Origin: Cryobacterium sp. Y57
GTDB taxonomy: Bacteria > Actinomycetota > Actinomycetes > Actinomycetales > Microbacteriaceae
Length of the DNA: 64,000 nucleotides
Assembly (NCBI RefSeq): GCF_002929505.1
Contig: NZ_PJJL01000072.1
Coordinates: forward strand, 186,001-250,000
Direction of reading: 5' to 3'
Below the pieces are notes generated by a model. It was not told the DNA's origin, made no database searches, and was given only the letters and a program-made list of their open reading frames with translations. The position numbers and the translations under genes are program-made. Each line of letters opens with the position of its first letter. Position 1 is the first letter of the stretch. Of the stretch, positions 26,250-33,601 are shown one piece after another.

Positions 26250-26291
26250 GCATGCGCACCCGCATGCGGAGGCGCGTGCGCGTGCGCGTGC
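26250..26291. repeat. Alternating purine-pyrimidine tract with GCATGC palindromes
   Basis: Two GCATGC palindromes near 26250 and 26263 are followed by a strictly alternating run of 19 bases (CGCGTG repeats) at 26273-26291. Such tracts can adopt left-handed Z-DNA under supercoiling. The run lies in the non-coding region between the TPP aptamer and the SARP gene. Confidence 0.6.
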
Positions 26292-26435
26292 TCGTGGTCG
26301 CGCGATCAGCCTCCAGCCAGCACCAGTGTTCGTGCGGCGTCAGCACCCGGAGCGGCAGGTACTGCTGCCCTGGATCGGCCCGGGAGTGACGGTTTGGAGG
26401 ATAAATGATTCATCAATTGTGCGCATTGGTTTCGA

Positions 26436-26520
26436 TCTTCCTACGCCGGCATTACCCGGACAGGTTCAACGGTCGACGGCCCTGGCCGTCCTCTCAGCTC
26501 GCTGGTGCGAGCTCCCGTGG
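26436..26520 (-). promoter_or_regulatory. TPP riboswitch (THI box) aptamer
   Basis: Read on the minus strand, the RNA has the two invariant TPP-binding segments: CUGAGA (plus-strand complement at 26492-26497) and GAACCUG followed by GGGUAAUGCCGGCGUAGGAAG (26440-26467). P3 is a clean hairpin (GACGGCC against GGCCGUC) and the GAGCUCGC/GCGAGC arm forms the J2/3 side stem. A convincing P1 closing helix could not be found. No thiamine gene follows: the next coding start on that strand is the SARP regulator at 26054. It may therefore control that gene or a short leader peptide, or be an orphan. Confidence 0.85.
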
Positions 26521-26642
26521 TGGTGTGTTCTTCTGACTCGAGCACCGTAGCGCGGATCGCGGCGCCAGGTACGGGTGGGTGCGCCAGTTTCAGAGCGGGC
26601 CAGGAGCGATAGCTGGCGCGGTAAACGAGCGCGGGGTGTTGC

Positions 26643-27527
26643 TCAGCGAGCGAGAGCGGCCAACTCGGCACGGGTCGAAGCGCCCACCTTACGCAGCAGA
26701 TTGGCCACGTGAAACTTCACGGTGTTCTCGCTGATCGTCAGCGCCTCGGCGATCGCTTTGTTGCGTGCGCCCGACGCCACAAGCTCGAGCACGCCGCGTT
26801 CGCGCGGGCTGAGCCCCCAGGCTGCAGCGGCAGAAACGGATGCCGTGGGCGCGTCCAGCGGAAGTGACACCGCCATCTCGGACCCCCAGCCGGCGGTCGC
26901 CTCGACGTTCAGGGTACCGCTGAGCGCAACGACACGGGCGGCGAGCTGACGCACACTGGGAACCTCCCCGTTGAGGTCGCCTGGTCCGTCGTCGCGAATG
27001 CGAATAAGCAGGTTGCTACCGTCGCAGTCCCATTGCACGCGCACCCGGGCGACCCCGGGCTGTTCGACCAGGGCGAGCACGGCGCCGCGCACGATGGCGC
27101 GGGCTTCGTGGGCGACCTCACCGGGAAGGGCACGCCCATTCACCGGTGGTTCGATGAACTGCACGTCGAGGTCGCCGAAACGTACGAGCGGACGTAGATC
27201 GTCGCGCAGGCGTTCGAAGGCCTGGGCGACGGGTTCCTCGGTAAGGCTGCGATCGAGGTCACTCACCGCGCGCAGTGCGACCATCGCTGCGGCGGCAAGC
27301 TCGGTGGCTGTCTGGCGGGCGGCCGTGTCACTCGTGCTTTTCGAGCGCAGCACGGCCAGCAGGGTTTCCAGCGTGGTTGCGTGGGCATCGGTCAGATCGG
27401 CGATGAGTTTGGAGCGTTCGGCCGCCGCGGAGCGCGCCGTCTGCGCGGTCTGCGCCGGCTGCGCCGTCTGCGCGGAGGAACCGGCAGGGTGGGTGCCGGG
27501 GTCGGGGGAGGTTGCGAAGATCGTCAT
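26643..27527 (-). CDS. LuxR-family regulator with a kinase-like ATPase domain
   Basis: A 294-residue protein. After an AQTAQ-type low-complexity N-terminus, residues about 35-140 look like a helical dimerisation region without an H-box. Residues about 140-215 resemble a histidine-kinase ATPase domain (LIRIRDDGPGDLNG as G1, GWGSEMAVSLPL as G2). The C-terminus (about 228-294) is a LuxR helix-turn-helix (LSPRERGVLELVASGARNKAIAEAL, NTVKFHVANLLRKVG). The protein thus fuses an ATP-binding module straight to the DNA-binding domain. It is divergent from hxlB-hxlA with paired direct repeats between, so it is the likely regulator of formaldehyde fixation (inference). Confidence 0.82.
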   Translation of the reverse strand: MTIFATSPDPGTHPAGSSAQTAQPAQTAQTARSAAAERSKLIADLTDAHATTLETLLAVLRSKSTSDTAARQTATELAAAAMVALRAVSDLDRSLTEEPVAQAFERLRDDLRPLVRFGDLDVQFIEPPVNGRALPGEVAHEARAIVRGAVLALVEQPGVARVRVQWDCDGSNLLIRIRDDGPGDLNGEVPSVRQLAARVVALSGTLNVEATAGWGSEMAVSLPLDAPTASVSAAAAWGLSPRERGVLELVASGARNKAIAEALTISENTVKFHVANLLRKVGASTRAELAALAR

Positions 27528-27568
27528 AGGTATAGCCTACCCGGGCCATTCCTGATACCCGCTCATAG

Positions 27569-27601
27569 CCATCCGTTTGGATAGTTAAACCATCCTTTTG
27601 G
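27569..27601. promoter_or_regulatory. Paired direct repeats upstream of hxlB, probable activator site
   Basis: CCATCCGTTTGG at 27569-27580 and CCATCCTTTTGG at 27590-27601 differ in one base and are spaced 21 bases start to start, about two helical turns. Each copy is also partly palindromic. They lie 40-72 bases before the hxlB ATG and 42 bases before the LuxR gene start, a fitting place for a shared operator. Confidence 0.65.
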
Positions 27602-27640
27602 TGGGCAGCACTCCCGCTCAAAGGAGTGGAGTATTGACCC

Positions 27641-28225
27641 ATGACCGAAATGACCACCACCCCCTCGGCAGCAGATGCCCTCGGCCTCATTTTTGATGAG
27701 AACAGTCACGTTGTGAGCGCGCTGCGGTCTGCATCCGCTTCCTCGCTGGACGAGGCGGCCACCGCACTCGCTGCGGCTCCCCGCATATTCGTGCTGGGTG
27801 CCGGTCGCTCCGGACTGGCGTTGAAGATGACCGCGATGCGGCTGATGCATCTGGGACTCGACGTGCACGTTGTCGGCGAGGTGACCAGCCCGGCGATCGC
27901 TTCTGGTGACCTGTTGCTGGTCGCGAGCGGCTCCGGGACGACGGGCGCCATTGTGCGTGCCGCCGAGACGGCGCAGAGCGTGGGCGCGAACATTCTCGCG
28001 CTTACCACGGCTCCCGAGTCGCCGCTCGGGCGCCTTGCCGCGGTGACCGTGGTCATTCCGGCCGCGGCCAAGCAGGACCATGCCGGACAGGTGTCGGCCC
28101 AGTATTCGGGCGGTCTGTTCGAACAGGCCGTGTTACTTGTCGGCGATGCACTGTTCCACACGCTCTGGCAAGCGAGCGGGGCCACGGCCGAACAGCTCTG
28201 GCCGCGTCACGCCAACCTCGAATAG
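27641..28225 (+). CDS. hxlB: 6-phospho-3-hexuloisomerase (PHI)
   Basis: Converts 3-hexulose-6-phosphate to fructose-6-phosphate, the second step of the ribulose-monophosphate (RuMP) pathway of formaldehyde assimilation or detoxification. The 194-residue SIS-domain protein shows the family core VLGAGRSGLALKMTAMRLMH, GEVTSPAIASGDLLLVASGSGTTG-type sugar-isomerase loops and the active-site region near the C-terminus (SAQYSGGLFEQAVLLVGDAL). Length is normal. It is followed after 57 bases by hxlA on the same strand and forms a two-gene operon driven from the repeat-containing divergent region. Confidence 0.93.
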   Translation: MTEMTTTPSAADALGLIFDENSHVVSALRSASASSLDEAATALAAAPRIFVLGAGRSGLALKMTAMRLMHLGLDVHVVGEVTSPAIASGDLLLVASGSGTTGAIVRAAETAQSVGANILALTTAPESPLGRLAAVTVVIPAAAKQDHAGQVSAQYSGGLFEQAVLLVGDALFHTLWQASGATAEQLWPRHANLE

Positions 28226-28282
28226 GGCCCGCACCCTTCCACAAACTTTCCACTCTTAGTCACTAACAGAAAGCAAAAACCC

Positions 28283-28906
28283 ATGAAGCTCCAGGTAGCA
28301 ATGGACGTACTGACCACCGAAGCAGCACTCAAGCTGGCTGCTCAGGTTGCCCCGCACGTCGACATCATCGAGCTCGGCACCCCGCTGATCAAGGCAGAGG
28401 GCCTGCGCGCCGTCACCGCGATCAAGGCCGCGCACCCCGACAAGATCGTCTTCGCCGACCTCAAGACGATGGATGCCGGCGAGCTCGAAGCCGACATCGC
28501 ATTCGCCGCCGGCGCCGACCTCGTGACCGTGCTCGGCACGGCTGGTGACAGCACCATTATCGGAGCCGTCGCCGCCGCAACCAGGCACGGCAAGGGCATC
28601 GTCGTCGACCTCATCGGCGTCGCCGACAAGGTCACCCGTGCCCGCGAGGTCACCGCGCTCGGCGCGCAGTTCGTAGAGATGCACGCCGGTCTCGACGAGC
28701 AGGCCGAGCCCGGCTTCTCGCTCGCAACACTGCTCAACCAGGGCGAGACAGCCAAGGTTCCCTTCTCCCTCGCGGGTGGCGTGAACCTGTCGACCATCTC
28801 TTCGGTGCAGCGCGCCGGAGCAACGGTCGCCGTTGCCGGCGGAGCAATCTACGGCGCCGAGGACCCGGCCGCTGCTGCTGCCGCCTTGCGCGCCGCGATC
28901 ATCTAG
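28283..28906 (+). CDS. hxlA: 3-hexulose-6-phosphate synthase (HPS)
   Basis: Aldol-condenses formaldehyde with ribulose-5-phosphate. The 207-residue beta-barrel of the OMP-decarboxylase superfamily carries the signature DLKTMDAG with D59, K61 and D64, plus the phosphate-binding AGGVN and AVAGGAIYGAEDP segments near the C-terminus. Its start, MKLQVAMDVLTTEAAL, and its length are typical. It forms the RuMP entry module with hxlB; in non-methylotrophs the pair usually detoxifies formaldehyde. A hairpin terminator follows 17 bases after the stop. Confidence 0.95.
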   Translation: MKLQVAMDVLTTEAALKLAAQVAPHVDIIELGTPLIKAEGLRAVTAIKAAHPDKIVFADLKTMDAGELEADIAFAAGADLVTVLGTAGDSTIIGAVAAATRHGKGIVVDLIGVADKVTRAREVTALGAQFVEMHAGLDEQAEPGFSLATLLNQGETAKVPFSLAGGVNLSTISSVQRAGATVAVAGGAIYGAEDPAAAAAALRAAII

Positions 28907-28923
28907 TCCCAGCGTTTGATCTG

Positions 28924-28951
28924 GTGCCGTCCCGCTTCTGCGGGGCGGCAC
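28924..28951 (+). terminator. Hairpin terminator of hxlB-hxlA
   Basis: Arms of 12 bases at 28924-28935 and 28940-28951 pair with one G-T wobble around a TTCT tetraloop. It is followed by TGTCGCGTT and starts 17 bases beyond the hxlA stop. Confidence 0.9.
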
Positions 28952-28990
28952 TGTCGCGTTAAGCGGAGGCCCGCACCCGCCTGCAGACAC

Positions 28991-29062
28991 GGACGGGGCC
29001 CGGGCCCAGTCCGTGGGCCCAGTTTATAAACTGGGCCCGTGGATCAGGCCCGGGCCCCGTCC
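28991..29062. repeat. Large nested palindrome (72 bases)
   Basis: Perfect 16-base outer arms (28991-29006 and 29047-29062) enclose a second, perfect 24-base palindrome (29015-29038, GGGCCCAG arms around a TTTATAAA centre). The 8-base spacers between them match poorly. The element is non-coding and lies between the hxlA terminator and the truncated oxidoreductase. The region 28907-29212 holds no gene besides this and the terminator. Confidence 0.95.
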
Positions 29063-29212
29063 AGAGACGAAACTGCGCACCGGCGCAATGCACTTATGCG
29101 CAAAACGGATGCCGGCACACCGCCTGTCGGTGGGCACAGTTAGCCTGGTGGCACTCGGGACAATCGGGGCACTGTTGCCGCGAGAGGACTCCAGCACGAC
29201 GAGCCGCCACGC

Positions 29213-29782
29213 ATGAGCTGCACGATTTTCGACCGAGCCCGGCCCGCAGCATCCATCGTTGCCGATTCGTTCGTCGGTACTCGGCAGAGCTCCTTCTGGT
29301 TCGATAACCTCGCTCTGCGCGCGAATTATCCGCGTCTCTCGGGCAACCTCAGCTGCGACCTCGCGGTCGTCGTCGGCGGCTACCTGGGCCTGTGGAGCGT
29401 TGTGCTGGCCAAGCAGCAGAATCCGACGGCGCGGGTTGTGTTACTGGAGGCGCGCACTGTTGGCTGGGCAGCATCCGGCCGCAATGGTGGTTTCTGCGAG
29501 GCGAGTCTCACGCACGGCGAAGAGAACGGGTGCCGCCGTTGGCCGCAGGAGATCGAACGGCTGATCGAACTCGGTCAGGAGAACCTCGACGACATTGAGT
29601 GGGCGGTGGCCGACCTCGGACTTGACCGCGGAAAACGTAATTCGCTCCTCAAAAGCCTCGACGCGCTGGGCCTCGGCTTCGACTCCTGGCCGCAAGGGCT
29701 TCAGCCGAGCAGTAACCGACCCAGTTGGTCGGACGAATACACCACGGCTGTCGCGGCTGCGGCTTCGGCGGGAGAGCCGTAG
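29213..29782 (+). pseudogene. 5' fragment of a FAD-dependent oxidoreductase (DAO family)
   Basis: The first ~140 residues resemble the N-terminus of gamma-glutamylputrescine-oxidase-like DAO enzymes: FWFDNL near the start, a dinucleotide-binding strand (CDLAVVVGGYLGLWSVVLA) with one Gly of the usual GxGxxG replaced, then VVLLEARTVGWAASGRNGGF. Similarity stops near 29630. The frame then runs antisense into the HAD gene, so more than half of a normal ~450-residue enzyme is missing. It is best read as a truncated, inactive gene; the deletion end lies close to the HAD stop at 29701. Confidence 0.75.
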
Positions 29783-30369
29783 CCCCACTCCACGAGAATG
29801 GCGGGAATGCCGTTGGCCTGGGCGCCGATGGCGTCGTAGCTGCGGTCGCCGACCATGACGGCGCCACTGGTGTCGACGCCGGTCGCAGCGAGACGTGCCA
29901 GGGCCTCGGCGACGATGTCGGACTTGTGGCTGCGGGTCTCGTCAGCGGAGGCACCGACCGTTGCTGTGAAGTGCTTCGCGAGATCGAAGTGCGTGAGAAT
30001 GGCGATCGCACTCAGTTCGGGCTTGCTGGTGGCCAGGGCGAGGGGGATGCCGGCCGCGTGGATGCGCTCGAGCAGGCCCGCGATGCCGGGAAAGACAGCT
30101 GTATCCAGTGAGGCGGCACCGTGGTACTCGGCCCGGTAGACCGCGATGGCCTCGTGGGCTTCGTCGGGGGTCATGCCCGCGTATTCTTGGAAGGCGTCGA
30201 GCATGGGCGGGCCCACGTAGGCGAGCAGGTCGGCAGCCGAGGGAACGGGGCGGCCGAGCAACGTGAAGGTGCGGGCCAGAGCGCTGGTGATCGCCGGGGC
30301 GGAATCGGTGATGGTTCCGTCGAGGTCAAAGAGGATGGCGCTCCAGGTGCGCGTTAGAGTGGGATTCAC
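29701..30369 (-). CDS. HAD-superfamily phosphatase, phosphoglycolate phosphatase-like
   Basis: A 222-residue subfamily IA HAD hydrolase. Motif I is ILFDLDGTITDS (nucleophile and acid/base Asp), motif II is LATSKPE, motif III Lys is in SHKSDI, and motif IV is MVGDRSYDAIGA. The helical cap lies between motifs I and II (about 20-90). The sequence is most like Gph/PpaX-type phosphatases; the natural substrate is not readable. It is transcribed leftwards and no cotranscribed partner is clear. Confidence 0.87.
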   Translation of the reverse strand: MNPTLTRTWSAILFDLDGTITDSAPAITSALARTFTLLGRPVPSAADLLAYVGPPMLDAFQEYAGMTPDEAHEAIAVYRAEYHGAASLDTAVFPGIAGLLERIHAAGIPLALATSKPELSAIAILTHFDLAKHFTATVGASADETRSHKSDIVAEALARLAATGVDTSGAVMVGDRSYDAIGAQANGIPAILVEWGYGSPAEAAAATAVVYSSDQLGRLLLG

Positions 30370-30468
30370 CTAAAATAGTTTAGGCGATCACCACGCAGTT
30401 CCCCCATTTACCCATTTTTTCTCAGCTTTTGCCCGGTTAGTATGTGCCGGCTTGAGCTGCGCGGTGAG

Positions 30469-31164
30469 TTAGAAGAGCTTCGAGGCCGTGTCGTCGAGTC
30501 CGCGCATGGCGTCGTAGTCGAGCAGCAGGCAGCGAATACCGCGATCTTCGGCCAGCCTGCGGGCCTGTGGCTTGATCGTCTGCGCGGCGAAAACCCCGCT
30601 GACCGGCGCCAAATGCGGGTCACGGTTCATCAAATCGAGGTAGCGGGTGAGCTGTTCGACGCCGTCGATGTCACCGTTGCGTTTGAGTTCGACCGCGACC
30701 GATCGGCCGCTCGCGTCCTGCGCGAGAATATCGACCGGCCCGATCGCCGTCATGTATTCGCGGCGCACACAGGTGAAGCCCTCACCGAGTAGATGGATAT
30801 GCTCGGCCAGCAACTTCTGCAGGTGCGATTCGGCGCCGTCCTTGATCAGGCCGGGGTCGATGCCGAGCTCGTGCGCCGAGTCGTGCTGAACGTCGTAGAC
30901 GCTGACCACGAGTTGATCGGCGGTCTTGGCGTGGGTGACCGTCCAGAGAGCGGTGATGCCGGCATCCGCTTGATCACTGTCGGGTTCGGAGATGGTGACC
31001 GAACAGGGCGGGCTCATCCAGTTGAGCGGTTTGTAGGAGCCGCCGTCGGAGTGCACGAGCACGCTCCCGTCGGACTTGATCATCAGCAGGCGGGTGGCCA
31101 GCGGCAGATGCGCACTGAGACGCCCGGCATAGTCAACGGAGCATTTCGCAATTACAAGGCGCAC
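30469..31164 (-). CDS. nucS: Endonuclease NucS (non-canonical mismatch repair)
   Basis: Mismatch-specific double-strand endonuclease that replaces MutS/MutL in most actinobacteria and works with the beta clamp. The 231-residue protein starts [16 protein letters not shown] as in the family. The N-terminal half is the DNA-binding/dimer domain, and the C-terminal RecB-like nuclease domain has GPVDILAQD with the catalytic Asp, VAVELKR (ExK motif) and the conserved [10 protein letters not shown]. Full length and apparently intact, so the many pseudogenes nearby are not explained by loss of this repair gene. Confidence 0.93.
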   Translation of the reverse strand: MRLVIAKCSVDYAGRLSAHLPLATRLLMIKSDGSVLVHSDGGSYKPLNWMSPPCSVTISEPDSDQADAGITALWTVTHAKTADQLVVSVYDVQHDSAHELGIDPGLIKDGAESHLQKLLAEHIHLLGEGFTCVRREYMTAIGPVDILAQDASGRSVAVELKRNGDIDGVEQLTRYLDLMNRDPHLAPVSGVFAAQTIKPQARRLAEDRGIRCLLLDYDAMRGLDDTASKLF

Positions 31165-31199
31165 TGGACGAGTTTACGGCCTCAGGTCGTTCGTGACAG

Positions 31200-32477
31200 T
31201 CAGGATCTCGCCGAGGGAGATCGCGGAGGTCCAGCTGAATCCGCCGGCCGCGCAGCCGGGGCTGCCAGCCCGGCTAGTACCATCAGCGCCAAGATCAGGT
31301 ACAGGGCATTGAGGATGCCCCAGGCCTCGCCAAGTAGGCCGAGCACGGGAGGCCCAACCAGGAAGGCGAAGTAGCCGATGATGGCAACGGCACTCACCCG
31401 GGCCGCGGCGTTCTTGGTGTCGTCGGCGGCCGCGGACATGCCCACCGGAAAACCGAGCGACGCGCCGATGCCCCAGAGAATCGTGCCCGCGATCACGAGC
31501 GGAGTGTTCGGCGCGAGGATGAACAGCGCGAGCCCCGCAATGCCGATTCCCGCGCAGGCGCGCAATACCAGAACCCGGCCAAAGCGATCGAGCACGGGCC
31601 CGCCGATGACGCGCCCCACGGTCATCGCGGCCACGAACACACCGAAGATGATTGCACCGTCGGTGTTGCTGAGGCCGTGACCATCGACCGAGGCGAGGGC
31701 GAGCCAGTCGTTGGCCGAGCCCTCGGCAAAGGTCATGCCGAGCACAATGACACCGATCAGAAGCAGTTTACGGTCGCGCCAAACGGTGAGACTATCTCGC
31801 AGGCGGTCGCGCCAGGCTGGCGTGGGGGCATCCGCTTCAGTGCTTTTGACGGGCGCCGGAAGAAAACGCACGGCCACGACGATCGTGCTCAGAACGAGCA
31901 CCGCCACGATCATCAGGTGCCAGAAGACCGAAACCTGGCCAGCGGATGCGGCGGCGCCACCGAGTGCGCCGACCACAGTGCCGAGGCTGAAGCAGGCGTG
32001 CATGAGCGGCATGAGTGTGCGACCGATGGCACGTTCAGCTGCGGCGCCCTCGACGTTCATCATGACGTCGACGGATCCCATGCCGATTCCGAAGACGGCG
32101 AGGGCGGCGAACACGAACGGCGCCGAGGGCACGACGCTGACGCCGACGCCCATGAGTACGAGCCCGCAGGCCGACAACGAGACGCTGAGCAGCATGGCCC
32201 GGCGGGCGCCGAGGCGATGGAGCAGGCTGGCGGCGATCAGCAGGCCGACGACCGAGCCGGCGGAGAGTCCGAAGATGAGCAGGCCAACCTGAGCGGTGTC
32301 GAGCCCGAGGCCGTCGCGTACGGCGGGAACCCGTGACATCCAGCTGGCAAGGCAGAAGCCCGACACAAAGAACGCCGCGAATACGGCATTGCGCCAGCCG
32401 ATCAGGGCGGGGGGCGCAATGCCGACGGCGGAAAGAGTGACGCTGGAGTCAACGGGGTTAGCCACAACTGGCCTCAC
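31200..32477 (-). CDS. MFS transporter, YbjJ/fucose-permease-like
   Basis: A 425-residue 12-helix major-facilitator protein. The region SWMSRVPAVRDGLGLDTAQVGLLIFG after helix 1 is typical of the YbjJ group, and a second-half GRVIGGPVLDRFGR loop matches the MFS helix 8-9 motif. Substrate unknown; the group is often annotated as sugar or drug MFS without proof. It is upstream of nucS on the same strand with only 35 bases between, so they may be cotranscribed. Confidence 0.83.
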   Translation of the reverse strand: MRPVVANPVDSSVTLSAVGIAPPALIGWRNAVFAAFFVSGFCLASWMSRVPAVRDGLGLDTAQVGLLIFGLSAGSVVGLLIAASLLHRLGARRAMLLSVSLSACGLVLMGVGVSVVPSAPFVFAALAVFGIGMGSVDVMMNVEGAAAERAIGRTLMPLMHACFSLGTVVGALGGAAASAGQVSVFWHLMIVAVLVLSTIVVAVRFLPAPVKSTEADAPTPAWRDRLRDSLTVWRDRKLLLIGVIVLGMTFAEGSANDWLALASVDGHGLSNTDGAIIFGVFVAAMTVGRVIGGPVLDRFGRVLVLRACAGIGIAGLALFILAPNTPLVIAGTILWGIGASLGFPVGMSAAADDTKNAAARVSAVAIIGYFAFLVGPPVLGLLGEAWGILNALYLILALMVLAGLAAPAARPADSAGPPRSPSARS

Positions 32478-32560
32478 GGTTCATGAACGGGGGCGGACGG
32501 CCTCGACTCGAGACGAGCGGATAGCTCAAAGATACAACGAGTGCCACCCGAACGGTTTGC

Positions 32561-33370
32561 CTAGATGCTGCGGTGGTCCCGTACCGCAGACTCTAAATCT
32601 GCGAGCCCGGGGGCCATCGCGGCATCGACGGCCATGGGGTCGGAGGTGTTGAGCTCCTGCATGCCGCGCCGGTCTGCGGGGGCCGTGTTGATTTCGTGGT
32701 CGCCAGCCTCGAGCCCGGCCAGCACATCGGCAATGACGTCGTCGAGGGATCGACGCTCCCAGCCCAAGTCGGCGCCGGCGTTTTGAGACGTCATCATGTC
32801 GGTATCTGTCGCGCCCGGATAGACGGTCGTCACGTGCACTCCCGATCCGATCAATTCACGCCGCACGGATTCTCCGAAACGAGCGAGGCCGGCCTTGGTG
32901 GCGGCGTAGACCGAATAAAACGGCATGCCGACGAGGGCGATTCCGCTGGAGATGTTCAAGACAATGCTGTCTCGGTCGGCGCCGGCACGAAGACGCGGCA
33001 ACAGAGCCCGGGTCAGGAGCACGGGGGCAACGAGGTTGAGATCGATCATGGATCGAATGTCGGCCTCGCTGGTCAATTCGAGCCGGCCGGCGCGCACGTT
33101 TCCGGCATTGTTCACGAGCAGGTCCACCGTGGCCCACGACTCTACGGCCTCAGTAACTCGGTCGACACTGGTGGGCAGGGTGAGATCCTGCGTAAAAACT
33201 TCGGCCGTGCCGCCGGCGGCTTCAACCAGCCGGGCTGTCGCGACGAGCGTTGACTCTTTCCGGCCGACCAGGAGCAGGTGTGCTCCTCGCGATCCGAATT
33301 CGACAGCCAGGGCACGCCCTATTCCCTGCCCTGCTCCGGTGATAATGCCGTATCGGTTGGTTAGATCCAT
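32561..33370 (-). CDS. Short-chain dehydrogenase/reductase
   Basis: Classical SDR of about 269 residues. The cofactor motif is TGAGQGIGRA, with NNAG at LLVNNAGNV, the catalytic Ser in NISSGIALVG, and YxxxK as YAATK. The residue after the second strand (GRKEST) has Arg/Lys, which favours NADP(H) over NAD(H). The ATG at 33370 is preferred because GAAGGA lies 9 bases upstream; the ATG at 33379 overlaps that site. The substrate is not evident and no pathway genes lie nearby. Confidence 0.85.
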   Translation of the reverse strand: MDLTNRYGIITGAGQGIGRALAVEFGSRGAHLLLVGRKESTLVATARLVEAAGGTAEVFTQDLTLPTSVDRVTEAVESWATVDLLVNNAGNVRAGRLELTSEADIRSMIDLNLVAPVLLTRALLPRLRAGADRDSIVLNISSGIALVGMPFYSVYAATKAGLARFGESVRRELIGSGVHVTTVYPGATDTDMMTSQNAGADLGWERRSLDDVIADVLAGLEAGDHEINTAPADRRGMQELNTSDPMAVDAAMAPGLADLESAVRDHRSI

Positions 33371-33553
33371 AATAGTCATTCCTTCGAATTAGGCGAGACG
33401 GGCATCGAGTACTCGACTGGCATTGATCAATGGGGCCAACGGTCTGCTGACGCGGGCTATTCCCCGCTCGCTCCGCCGCGCATCGGGCGCACAGCCAACC
33501 GGGCCTCGGCTTGCCCGTGTCGAACGGACTCACGATTCGCTCCATCGACAAAG

Positions 33554-33572
33554 TTAGCGTAGCCTTACCTTA
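33554..33572 (+). promoter_or_regulatory. IdeR/DmdR-like iron box
   Basis: TTAGCGTAGCCTTACCTTA matches the 19-base actinobacterial iron-box consensus (TTAGGTTAGGCTAACCTAA) at 14 positions. It lies 30 bases before the substrate-binding protein gene of the iron-type ABC importer. Repression by an iron-loaded DtxR-family protein is inferred from the match and the gene function. Confidence 0.75.
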
Positions 33573-33601
33573 GCAACCGTTCGCCACGTCTCTGGAGCCT
33601 T

